Assembly: GCA_031178025.1 (NCBI GenBank)
Contig: JAPSJU010000035.1
Span: forward strand, 1 to 13,354
Length of the DNA stretch: 13,354 nt
Direction: 5' to 3'
Source: Agromyces sp.
GTDB taxonomy: Bacteria > Actinomycetota > Actinomycetes > Actinomycetales > Microbacteriaceae
Part shown: piece after piece, positions 1 through 7,646 of the stretch
How the letters are laid out: each line of letters begins with the position of its first letter
How positions within the stretch are numbered: position 1 is the stretch's first letter
The notes under the pieces: model-generated
Told to the model about the DNA's origin: nothing
Seen by the model: the letters and a program-made list of their open reading frames with translations, nothing else
Database searches by the model: none
Program-made: the position numbers and the translations under genes

Positions 1-723
1 GCGCGCACGCTGCTCGCCGAGCTGCGCACGGCGGCCCTCGGCGGCGCCCTCCCCTGGCTCGTGCAGGTGCTGGACGGCCCGACCCAGGCCCCGGAGCTGC
101 CGGTCGGCGGCGTCGACGACGCCGAACTCGCGCGCGCGGCGGCATCGGTCGTGCGGATCACCGGCACCGCGTTCCAGTGCGGCACCAACCTCTCCGGCAG
201 CGGTTTCGTCGTTGCGGAGGACCGCATCGTGACGAACGCCCACGTCGTGGCCGGGGTCGCCGAACCGATCGTCGAGGCCCCGGGACTCGCCGCCGTGTCG
301 GGTCGCGTCGTCGCCTACGATCCGGTCAACGACCTCGCGGTGATCGCCGTCGAGGGACTCGCCGCCCCGCCCCTCGGCGTAGCCGACGCCCCGGCCGGCA
401 CCGACGTCGCCGTCGCCGGGTACCCCTTCGGCGGCCCGTTCGAGCTGCGCCCCGCGCGCGTCATGTCGGTCGGGCCGATCACGATCGAGGAGGGTGGGCG
501 CACCTCCACGCGCGAGGTGACGACGCTCGCCGCCGACGTCGATCACGGCAACTCCGGCGGACCCGTGCTCACCGGCGAGGGCGAGGTCGGTGCCGTCGTC
601 TTCGCCAAGTCCGAGTCGGTCGAGAACGTGGGGTACGCGGTGCCGGCCAGTGTGCTCGCACCCCTCGCCGCCGACGCCCCCGAACTCGACGCAGCCGTCG
701 ACTCGGGCTCCTGCGTCCGCTGA
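1..723 (+). CDS. MarP-like trypsin-fold serine protease, C-terminal part (5' end outside window)
   Basis: The reading frame is open to the left edge, so the gene is partial; the GTG at 61 is probably internal. The visible 240 residues hold a chymotrypsin-fold serine protease domain. The catalytic triad is His in TNAHVV (codon 241), Asp in VNDLAV (codon 331) and Ser in GNSGGP (codon 553). A Cys (codon 178) just before the first core strand and a Cys three residues from the C-terminus (codon 712) match the disulfide known in the Mycobacterium MarP periplasmic protease. Family members carry an N-terminal CvpA-like domain with four membrane segments; that part would lie upstream and is not seen. 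The known role in mycobacteria is acid-stress resistance through cell-wall hydrolase processing; the role here is inferred. A strong hairpin follows, and the next gene is convergent. Confidence 0.88.
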   Translation, partial: ARTLLAELRTAALGGALPWLVQVLDGPTQAPELPVGGVDDAELARAAASVVRITGTAFQCGTNLSGSGFVVAEDRIVTNAHVVAGVAEPIVEAPGLAAVSGRVVAYDPVNDLAVIAVEGLAAPPLGVADAPAGTDVAVAGYPFGGPFELRPARVMSVGPITIEEGGRTSTREVTTLAADVDHGNSGGPVLTGEGEVGAVVFAKSESVENVGYAVPASVLAPLAADAPELDAAVDSGSCVR

Positions 724-748
724 CGGGAGCGCGGCCCGCACGCTCCGC

Positions 749-771
749 GCCCGCTCGTCGTGCGAGCGGGC
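749..771. terminator. Hairpin, probable bidirectional terminator between protease and galM
   Basis: A perfect 9-bp stem (GCCCGCTCG / CGAGCGGGC) with a 5-base loop TCGTG lies in the 67-base gap between two convergent genes (stops at 723 and 791). There is no T-run on either side, as is usual for hairpin terminators in high-GC actinobacteria. Position and symmetry support termination from both directions. Confidence 0.72.
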
Positions 772-790
772 ACCGGCGCGCAGACGCGGC

Positions 791-1723
791 TCAGTCGGCG
801 GTGAAGCCCTCGAAGCGGATGCCCCACGACAGCTGCCATTCCTCGCCGGGGTCGAGCCAGCGCAGCCCGCGTCCGGAGTTGAAGGCCTCGGCGGGCGCCG
901 TCATCGGCTCGACGGCGATGGCGACGTCGCCGTCCTCGCCCGGGAACTCCCGCGAGGTGTACACCTGCACGTAGTCGAAGACGTCGTCGGCCCAGATCGA
1001 CACCGTGCGACCGTCGGGCGCGGTGAGCGTGTGCAGCACCTCGCCGTCGTCGCTCGCGAGCTCGCCGAAGGCGTCGTCGAGCTCGAGCTCGCCGACCCGG
1101 CGACCCTCGCGGAAGTCCCACTCGGTGCCGTCGACGGGGACCTCGCCCGTGGGCAGCAGCCGCTCGTCGACCTCGATGTGGCTCGCCGCGTCGAGCCGCA
1201 ACGTCAGGTCGGCGGTCGGCACGCCGCCGATCTTCACGTAGGGATGCGTGCCGATGGCCACGGGGGCCGCCTCCGCGCCGAGGTTCTCGACGAAGTGCGT
1301 CACCTTGAGCCCGTCGGACACGAGCTCGTAGTGCACGGCGGTGCCGAGCAGGTACGGATAGCCGAGCTGCGGGTAGATCGTCGCCGCGAGCGTCACGGAA
1401 TCGCGTTCCCGTGCGATCGGCTTGTACTCGGTGTAGCGGAGCAGGCCGTGGATCGCGTTGTTGCGGGCGGGCTCGGTGATCGCGAGCTGGTGGTCGACGC
1501 CGTCGTGGCTCCAGCGGCCGTCACGGATGCGGTTCGGCCAGGGTGCCAGGACGATGCCCGCCCCCATCGGCGGCGACTGGTCTTCGGCGTACGGCGGCAC
1601 GAGGTCGATGTCGTTGATGCTGAGCGTTCGGATGCCGGCGGCCACCGCCGTGATGGTCGCGCGGAGGTCTCCGCTGGCCGTCGACGTCTCGAGGACGAAC
1701 TGCTCGCCCGTGGGAAGGGTCAT
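791..1723 (-). CDS. galM: Aldose 1-epimerase (galactose mutarotase) family protein
   Basis: A 310-residue cytoplasmic protein of usual GalM-family length with no signal peptide. It would interconvert alpha and beta anomers of galactose or glucose and so feed galactokinase. Key family residues are visible: APWPNRI (60-66, substrate Arg), NNAIHGLL (88-95, His92), GTHPYV (158-163, catalytic acid His160), DDAF (216-219) and VEPMTAP (271-277, catalytic base Glu272). The ATG at 1723 overlaps the TGA of the upstream deoR-type gene as ATGA, so the two are translationally coupled and co-transcribed. The gene is thus grouped with the regulator rather than with galTK. The exact sugar cannot be told from sequence, since the family includes YihR- and glucose-6-phosphate-type epimerases; the galT/galK neighbours favour galactose. 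Confidence 0.9.
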   Translation of the reverse strand: MTLPTGEQFVLETSTASGDLRATITAVAAGIRTLSINDIDLVPPYAEDQSPPMGAGIVLAPWPNRIRDGRWSHDGVDHQLAITEPARNNAIHGLLRYTEYKPIARERDSVTLAATIYPQLGYPYLLGTAVHYELVSDGLKVTHFVENLGAEAAPVAIGTHPYVKIGGVPTADLTLRLDAASHIEVDERLLPTGEVPVDGTEWDFREGRRVGELELDDAFGELASDDGEVLHTLTAPDGRTVSIWADDVFDYVQVYTSREFPGEDGDVAIAVEPMTAPAEAFNSGRGLRWLDPGEEWQLSWGIRFEGFTAD

Positions 1724-2565
1724 GGATCCACTTTAGGGTCTCTCGCGAGGTGCACCGCGAGTCCCGCGTCTTCGAGCTCGGTGACGAGCGGCGCCGGCGC
1801 GGCGGCATCCGTCACGAGGGCGTCGAAGGCGTCGATGGACGCGATGCGCCCGAGGTGCACCTCGCCGAGCTTCGAGCTGTCGGCCACGACGATGGCGCGC
1901 CCCGCGGCACGGAGCATGAGGGACTTCACCGCGGCCTCCGGCAGGTTGGCGTTCGTCACCCCGTGCACGGGGTCGACGCCGTTGCAGCCGATGAAGGCCA
2001 GGTCGACGTGCACCTCGTCGAGCATCGAGCCGGCGAGCGGATGCACGAGGGAGTGCTGCTTCGGTCGCAGTGTGCCGCCCGTGACGACCACGGTGAACCG
2101 CGGGATCTCGTCCTCGAGCTCGAGCGCGATCGACAGGCCGTTCGTGAACACGACGAGGTCGTCGAGGTCGTCACGGGCGCGCAGGGCGCGAGCGATCTGC
2201 AGGGTCGTCGTGCCCACGTCGAGGATGATGCTCTGCCCGCTGCGCACGAGCGACGCGGCATGCTCGCCGATGCCTCGCTTCGGCTCGACGGATGCCGCGA
2301 GCGCCTCCTCGAAGCTCGGCTCCCGCTCGGGCCGCTCGACCTCGAGCACCGACGAGGCGGGGACCGCACCGCCGTGCACTCGGCGGATGGCGCCCTGGCG
2401 CTCGAGGGCGTCGAGGTCGGCTCGAGCCGTCACGGTCGTCACGCCGAACGCGGTGCTGAGCTCGGCGACACGGACGAAGCCGCGCTCTGCGACGAGGGCG
2501 AGCGCGAGTTCGCGCCGCCGCGGCGCCTCGATGGGCGCGTTCGTCCCGGCAGCGGCATCCGTCAT
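1720..2565 (-). CDS. DeoR-family transcriptional regulator, probable galactose-locus repressor
   Basis: A 281-residue protein of normal DeoR length. An N-terminal winged helix-turn-helix spans about residues 16-68 and ends in the family signature IRRVHGGAV. The C-terminal DeoR sensor domain, related to sugar-phosphate isomerases, shows DVGTTT (116-121), FTNGLS (140-145), GGTLRPK (163-169), GCNGVD (193-198) and VADSSKLG (227-234). Such regulators usually sense a phosphorylated sugar and release DNA. The ATG at 2565 is preferred because the frame further upstream runs into galT antisense and the promoter. A CAGAAT -10-like box ends exactly 6 bases before it and there is no clear Shine-Dalgarno, which suggests a leaderless mRNA. 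The gene is divergent from galT with operator-like repeats between them, consistent with autoregulation and control of galTK. The effector is unknown, with galactose 1-phosphate or a derivative a plausible guess. Confidence 0.9.
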   Translation of the reverse strand: MTDAAAGTNAPIEAPRRRELALALVAERGFVRVAELSTAFGVTTVTARADLDALERQGAIRRVHGGAVPASSVLEVERPEREPSFEEALAASVEPKRGIGEHAASLVRSGQSIILDVGTTTLQIARALRARDDLDDLVVFTNGLSIALELEDEIPRFTVVVTGGTLRPKQHSLVHPLAGSMLDEVHVDLAFIGCNGVDPVHGVTNANLPEAAVKSLMLRAAGRAIVVADSSKLGEVHLGRIASIDAFDALVTDAAAPAPLVTELEDAGLAVHLARDPKVDP

Positions 2566-2571
2566 GCCTGC

Positions 2572-2600
2572 ATTCTGCGCGTCGGCGTCGTACTTTGCAA
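2572..2600 (-). promoter_or_regulatory. Predicted deoR-galM promoter, leaderless
   Basis: On the minus strand, TTGCAA (2600-2595) forms a -35-like box, followed by a 17-base spacer and CAGAAT (2577-2572) as -10. Six bases then separate it from the deoR ATG, so the first transcribed base would be at or next to the start codon. The -35 is part of operator-like repeat 1. Confidence 0.5.
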
Positions 2601-2628
2601 TTCGAAACCGGTTGTTTGCGATTCGCAA
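2594..2628. promoter_or_regulatory. Two operator-like repeats in the divergent gal promoter
   Basis: TTGCAATTCGAAA (2595-2607) and TTGCGATTCGCAA (2616-2628) match at 11 of 13 positions and are both preceded by T. They are 21 bp apart, two helical turns. The second is a perfect inverted repeat (TTGCGA-T-TCGCAA). Site 1 covers the deoR -35 and site 2 overlaps the galT -35 and spacer. This is where a DeoR-family repressor would be expected to bind; the assignment to this regulator is inferred from position. Confidence 0.65.
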
Positions 2629-2640
2629 GTAGCGTATCGT
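2612..2640 (+). promoter_or_regulatory. Predicted galT-galK promoter, leaderless
   Basis: TTGTTT (2612-2617), a 17-base spacer and TATCGT (2635-2640) make a sigma-70-type promoter. The hexamer ends 6 bases before the galT GTG at 2647, so the transcript probably begins at or very near the start codon. No Shine-Dalgarno is visible. Confidence 0.6.
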
Positions 2641-2646
2641 GGCCGC

Positions 2647-3770
2647 GTGCTCCAGACCGACCCACGCATCGCGGTGCGACCGTCGCGCCTCGCCGACGGC
2701 CGCGATCTCATCTACTTCGACGATGCCGACACGACCCTGCCGCCCGAGCGCGCCGTGGACCGGCGGGCCCTCGATCCGCGGCCCGCGAACGCCCACATGC
2801 GCCAGGATCCGCTCACCGGCGAGTGGATCTCGATCGCCGCCGCACGCCAGAACCGGGTGTTCCTGCCGCCGGCCGACGCCGATCCGCTGGCGCCGCAGAC
2901 CCCGACCAACCCGTCCGAGATCCCGAGCACCTACGACGTCGCCGTCTTCGAGAACCGCTCGCCCTCGTTCGGGCCCGAACTCGCCGATGCCGATGCGTCG
3001 AGCGCCGAGAACCTCGCCGAACTCCGCCGGGTGGGACTCGAACGCACGCGCACCTCGATCGGCCGCTGCGAGGTCGTGTGCTTCAGCCCCGAGCATGAGG
3101 GCTCCTTCGGCACGCTGACGGTCTCGAGGGCCCGCACGGTGATCGAGGCGTGGGCCCAGCGCACCGCCGCGCTCAGCGCACTGCCCGGCATCGAGCAGGT
3201 CTTCCCGTTCGAGAATCGGGGCCGGGAGATCGGCGTCACCCTGCCGCACCCGCACGGCCAGATCTACGCCTACCCCTACGTGACACCGCGCACGGAACGG
3301 CTGCTCGCCTCGGTGGCGGGGTACGGCCCGACGCTCTTCGCCGACCTGCTCGAGCGCGAGCGGCAGGGACCGCGCGTGCTCATCTCGGGCGAGCACTGGA
3401 CGGCGTTCGTGCCCTTCGCGGCGCGCTGGCCCATCGAGGTGCACCTGCTGCCCCATCGGCATGTTCCCGACTTCGCCGAGACCTCGCTCGAGGAGCGCGA
3501 CGAGCTCGCCACGCTCTACCTCCGGCTCCTGCGCGGCGTCGACCGGCTCTACGACACTCCGACCCCCTACATCGCCGCGTGGCATCAGGCGCCCGTGCAC
3601 GAGGGCCGGGATGACGTGCGGCTCATGCTGCAGCTCACGAGCCCGAGGCGCGCGGCCGACAAGTTGAAGTACCTCGCCGGCTCCGAGGCCGCGATGGGCG
3701 CGTGGATCGGAGACGTCACGCCGGAGGCGGCCGCGGACTCCCTGCGCCGAGCGATCGCGGAGGTCGCGGA

Positions 3771-3774
<4 letters not shown>
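2647..3774 (+). CDS. galT: Galactose-1-phosphate uridylyltransferase
   Basis: A 375-residue cytoplasmic enzyme of the Leloir pathway that swaps UMP between UDP-glucose and galactose 1-phosphate. The active-site HPH is at 201-203 in LPHPHGQIYAYP, and His203 is the uridylylated nucleophile. The C-terminal histidine cluster HLLPHRH (266-272) and AWHQAPVH (311-318) fit the HIT-superfamily fold. The N-terminal zinc-site cysteine pair of the E. coli enzyme is missing: the equivalent CxxC stretch reads DPLA (79-82). The other two expected ligands appear kept as His150 (FSPEH) and His201. The GTG start at 2647 is chosen because the conserved N-terminus (SRLADGRDLIYFDD) begins soon after and the -10 box lies just upstream; the only nearby upstream GTG (2639) is in another frame. 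The stop overlaps the galK ATG as ATGA, indicating translational coupling. Confidence 0.95.
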
Positions 3775-4922
<1,148 letters not shown>

Positions 4923-4934
4923 CCGGAACGCGAT

Positions 4935-5432
4935 TCAGGCGGACTCGGCGTCGCCGCCCGGCTCGACCGGATGCGGCGTGCCTCCCGTGATGCGCACGAG
5001 CTCGTCGAACGTGGTCGGGAACACGGTTCTCGCGTGCCCGGCGGCGGCCCACACCCGCCCGTAACCGGCGAGCGCGGTGTCGACGAGGGTGCGCACGGGC
5101 GACGGGTGGCCCACTGGCGCGACGCCGCCGATGACCTGGCCGGTCGCGGCCTTCACGACCTCCCTGGAGGCACGGGCGATGCGCCCGCCGAGCTGCTCGC
5201 CGAGCCATTCGGTGGCGACCCGGTGGGCACCTGAGGTGAGCACGAGGATGGGCTCGTCGTCGAGCGTGAAGACGAGCGAGTTCGCGATCTGGCCCACCTC
5301 GACACCGAGGGCCTCGGCAGCGAGCCGGGCGGTGGTCACGGCATCGTCGAACCAGACGATCTCCGGCTCGAGGCCGTGCGAGGCGAGGACTGCCGCCACG
5401 CGGTCGACGGCGGCATGGGAACGGTCGCTCAT
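4935..5432 (-). CDS. YbaK/EbsC/ProX-type aminoacyl-tRNA deacylase-like protein
   Basis: A 165-residue single-domain protein of the YbaK superfamily, whose members hydrolyse mischarged tRNAs in trans. Conserved landmarks are IANSLVF (49-55), LVLTSGAHRV (63-72), ATGQVIGGVAPVGHP (96-110) and the C-terminal FPTTFDELVRITGG (138-151). In classical YbaK/ProX proteins the position of Asn51 is usually a functional Lys (IxKSLVF), so the substrate or chemistry may differ. The ATG at 5432 is chosen because the homology starts shortly after it and a TAGTAT -10-like hexamer ends 7 bases upstream, suggesting a leaderless transcript. The glycoside hydrolase upstream on the same strand is 44 bases away, so read-through into this gene is also possible. 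The specific amino acid or tRNA cannot be named. Confidence 0.85.
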   Translation of the reverse strand: MSDRSHAAVDRVAAVLASHGLEPEIVWFDDAVTTARLAAEALGVEVGQIANSLVFTLDDEPILVLTSGAHRVATEWLGEQLGGRIARASREVVKAATGQVIGGVAPVGHPSPVRTLVDTALAGYGRVWAAAGHARTVFPTTFDELVRITGGTPHPVEPGGDAESA

Positions 5433-5439
5433 GCACCCG

Positions 5440-5445
5440 ATACTA
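5440..5445 (-). promoter_or_regulatory. -10-like hexamer for the ybaK-like gene
   Basis: On the minus strand TAGTAT is followed by 7 bases and then the ATG at 5432. This spacing fits leaderless initiation. No convincing -35 is seen 16-19 bases upstream. Confidence 0.45.
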
Positions 5446-5476
5446 GGGTTCCCGATCGGAGGGCGCCGAGTCCCGA

Positions 5477-7558
5477 TCAGCGCTCGGCGACCGGTTCCAC
5501 GACGAGGCCGTCGCGGTCGATCCCGTTCCCGGTCACGTAGACCGGATCCGCGCCGAGCTCGATGGTCACACGTCCTCCCCTCGACTCGAGTGCCGAGCGC
5601 CGACCGAATCGGTCGACGACGGTCACCGGATCGTTCGTCATGGCGACGACCGTCGTCGGAGCGAGCGACCACATCACCCTGAGCACCTCGCCGGCGTCGC
5701 TCTCGAACGCGAGGGAGTACACGCCGGCAGGAACGGCGTCGCGGTAGGCGAAGACCCGACCCTCGAGCTGCCGCGTGAGCACCGCCATCGCCGTGAACGC
5801 CGGCTTCGGCGCGAGCAGGCCCGACTGCGAGGCAGGGTTGCGCAGGAGGCCGAAGTTCGCCTCGGGGTGTCCGGGGTCGTTCCAGTCGTCGAGCAGGTCG
5901 TACACCATGTAGGCGTCGACGCCTTCGGCGAGCGCGAGCGTCGCATCGCGCACCAGGTAGCGGGCCTGCTGCATCTCGTCCACACCGCCTGCTGCCTCGC
6001 CCGTGGTGAAGTAGCCCGTCTCGTCGAGCCAGAGGGGGACGCCCGCCGCAGCGGGATACCGTGCCATGAGCTCGACGATCCGTCGGATGACCGCGTCGTT
6101 CTGTCCCTCCGGAGGCGCCGACCCGCCGTAGTTGTGCACGCTGACGACATCGACGTGGTCGAGTCCGCCGAGGGCGAAGAACTCCGCGAGCCAGTCGTAC
6201 GACTCGTCGGTCGTGAGCCACGCCGAGGTGTGACCGGCGAGCGCGGGTCCCACGACTCGCGCGGCCGGTGCCGCCTCCCGCACCGCCCTCGCCGCCGGCT
6301 CGAGCAGTTGCAGGTAGCACGCCGGGCTCCGACCGCACTGCCCGTTGCTGTAGGCGATGTTGAACTCGTTGTAGATCTCGTAGTCGACCGCCTCGCCGTA
6401 CCGTTCGGCAGCGGCCCGCACGAAGTTCGCGTACCCGGCGATCCCCTCGGCGCTCGAGGGGGTCCTGCCCTCGTCGTAGGGGCCGTAGTACGCGACCACG
6501 AGGATCGGTCGCACGCCCTGCGCCGTCAGCCGGCTGATCTCCTCGTCGGTCGCCGAGTCCCAGGAGTAGACGCCCGGCGACAGCTCGATGGCCTCCCAGC
6601 GCAGGTCGACCCTGGCCGCCCCGAGACCGAGCGCCGACGCGGCAGGGGCGTGCGGCAGGCCTGGCTGCAGCATGGGGTGGATCGTCGTGCCGAATCGGCT
6701 CCCGCCCGCCTCGCGTGGCGCATCGAGCGCCTCGACGATCGTGAAGCTCGTCGACCGGGCGGCTCCCGCGGCCGAGAGGTCCAGCCGGTAGTAGCCGGGC
6801 TCGAGGGACCGGAGATCGAGGATCGCGTCGCCCGCGGGCAGCTCGGCCGTGCCGGAGCGCACGATCTCGCCGCGATGGTCGTGCACCTCCCAGTCGACCT
6901 CGGGCGTCGGCGACGAGATCGGGACCCGTGCCTCGCCGGGCGCGAAGATGAGCTCCGAGACGCCGATGCCGATCTCGTTCTCGAACGCCTCGAATCCGCC
7001 GTTCGAGAGGATCGACGTGTCCGTTCCGTGTGCGACGACGGTGAACTCGTCGAACCAGAACGTCGCGAGGTCCTGCACCTGCAACGCGATCGAGAGCACC
7101 GACTCCGTGGCTCCCGTCGTATGGGTCCAGCGCACCTCGCGCCAGTCGTAGCTCCCGCCCGGCAGGATGCGCCGGTCATCGGGTTGCGTCCCGAAGAAGA
7201 CGGATCCCGCCTCCTGGCGTGCGTCGTCGGCCCGCACCCGGACGGAGAACTCGTACCGGGTGCCGGGCGTCACCGGCACGTGCTGCGAGATGGCCCCGTA
7301 GGTGCCGTCCTCCGCCGGCGAGGCATCCGTCACTCTCAACGACGCGCCACCCGCATGGCGGATCGAGGTGTCGGCGACGAAGGCCACCTGCGCGCCGCCC
7401 TCGGTCCATGAGCCCCATGAGGCGAAGGTGGACGACGCATCGCCCGGCGCGGATCGAGGAGCGAAGAGGACGAGCGCGCCGGCGACGATGAGGATCGTCA
7501 CGAGGCCCGCGCCGACGAGGGCGAGGACACGGCGGGCCGACCGGGACGCGAACAGCAC
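5477..7558 (-). CDS. Membrane-anchored clan GH-A glycoside hydrolase (GH39/GH5-like) with CBM-like domain
   Basis: A 693-residue protein. The GTG at 7558 is preferred over upstream ATGs (7582, 7630) because AAGGAGGTCC lies directly before it. A basic start (SRSARR) and one hydrophobic segment (about 8-34) without a clear cleavage site suggest an extracellular enzyme held by an N-terminal anchor. Residues about 42-181 resemble a CBM4/9-like beta-sandwich, 192-276 form another beta-rich domain, 286-596 a TIM-barrel catalytic domain, and the rest a C-terminal beta-domain. The likely acid/base is Glu398 in IYNEFN (Asn-Glu, with Phe where Pro is common) and the nucleophile Glu513 in LWLDETGYF, the clan GH-A pattern. 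Cys408 and Cys414 sit close to the acid/base and may form a disulfide. The substrate is unknown, with plant or bacterial polysaccharide possible. It is divergent from the permease operon. Confidence 0.82.
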   Translation of the reverse strand: MLFASRSARRVLALVGAGLVTILIVAGALVLFAPRSAPGDASSTFASWGSWTEGGAQVAFVADTSIRHAGGASLRVTDASPAEDGTYGAISQHVPVTPGTRYEFSVRVRADDARQEAGSVFFGTQPDDRRILPGGSYDWREVRWTHTTGATESVLSIALQVQDLATFWFDEFTVVAHGTDTSILSNGGFEAFENEIGIGVSELIFAPGEARVPISSPTPEVDWEVHDHRGEIVRSGTAELPAGDAILDLRSLEPGYYRLDLSAAGAARSTSFTIVEALDAPREAGGSRFGTTIHPMLQPGLPHAPAASALGLGAARVDLRWEAIELSPGVYSWDSATDEEISRLTAQGVRPILVVAYYGPYDEGRTPSSAEGIAGYANFVRAAAERYGEAVDYEIYNEFNIAYSNGQCGRSPACYLQLLEPAARAVREAAPAARVVGPALAGHTSAWLTTDESYDWLAEFFALGGLDHVDVVSVHNYGGSAPPEGQNDAVIRRIVELMARYPAAAGVPLWLDETGYFTTGEAAGGVDEMQQARYLVRDATLALAEGVDAYMVYDLLDDWNDPGHPEANFGLLRNPASQSGLLAPKPAFTAMAVLTRQLEGRVFAYRDAVPAGVYSLAFESDAGEVLRVMWSLAPTTVVAMTNDPVTVVDRFGRRSALESRGGRVTIELGADPVYVTGNGIDRDGLVVEPVAER

Positions 7559-7560
7559 GA

Positions 7561-7570
7561 GGACCTCCTT
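7561..7570 (-). promoter_or_regulatory. Near-perfect Shine-Dalgarno for the glycoside hydrolase
   Basis: AAGGAGGTCC on the minus strand is complementary to the 16S rRNA 3' end and ends two bases before the GTG at 7558, with the AGGAGG core 5 bases away. It decides the start codon and contrasts with the leaderless look of most other first genes in the window. Confidence 0.8.
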
Positions 7571-7580
7571 CCGACCTGAC

Positions 7581-7586
7581 ATCGTA
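7581..7586 (-). promoter_or_regulatory. -10-like hexamer for the glycoside hydrolase
   Basis: TACGAT on the minus strand fits TANNNT and would give a leader of about 15-20 bases carrying the Shine-Dalgarno. A TTGCGA further upstream (7612-7607) is 20 bases away, too far for a standard -35. Confidence 0.4.
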
Positions 7587-7634
7587 CGTGCCCGACCCGG
7601 GCTGCATCGCAACCGCCTCGGCCGAGCCATGCAC

Positions 7635-7640
7635 TATCGT
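7635..7640 (+). promoter_or_regulatory. -10-like hexamer for the permease operon
   Basis: TATCGT ends 6 bases before the GTG at 7647. This is the same hexamer and spacing as at galT. A -35 is not evident. It supports the GTG at 7647 over the ATG at 7629, which would place the hexamer inside the gene. Confidence 0.5.
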
Positions 7641-7646
7641 GCGAGC

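Noticed and set aside
1750..2646. Long plus-strand open frame upstream of galT
   Set aside because: It is antisense to deoR with low-complexity charged composition; the GalT homology begins only after the GTG at 2647.
5867..7411. 514-codon plus-strand open frame over the glycoside hydrolase
   Set aside because: The composition is that of an antisense shadow in GC-rich DNA (Arg/Val/Asp-rich), with no recognisable domain, while the minus strand encodes a full multi-domain enzyme.
7607..7612. TTGCGA (minus strand) as a -35 box or DeoR operator half-site for the glycoside hydrolase
   Set aside because: It is 20 bases from the -10-like hexamer and lacks the second half of the palindrome seen at gal, so chance occurrence is likely.
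7629..7646. ATG at 7629 as start of the permease
   Set aside because: It would add six residues and place the TATCGT hexamer inside the coding sequence; GTG at 7647 has the same layout as galT.
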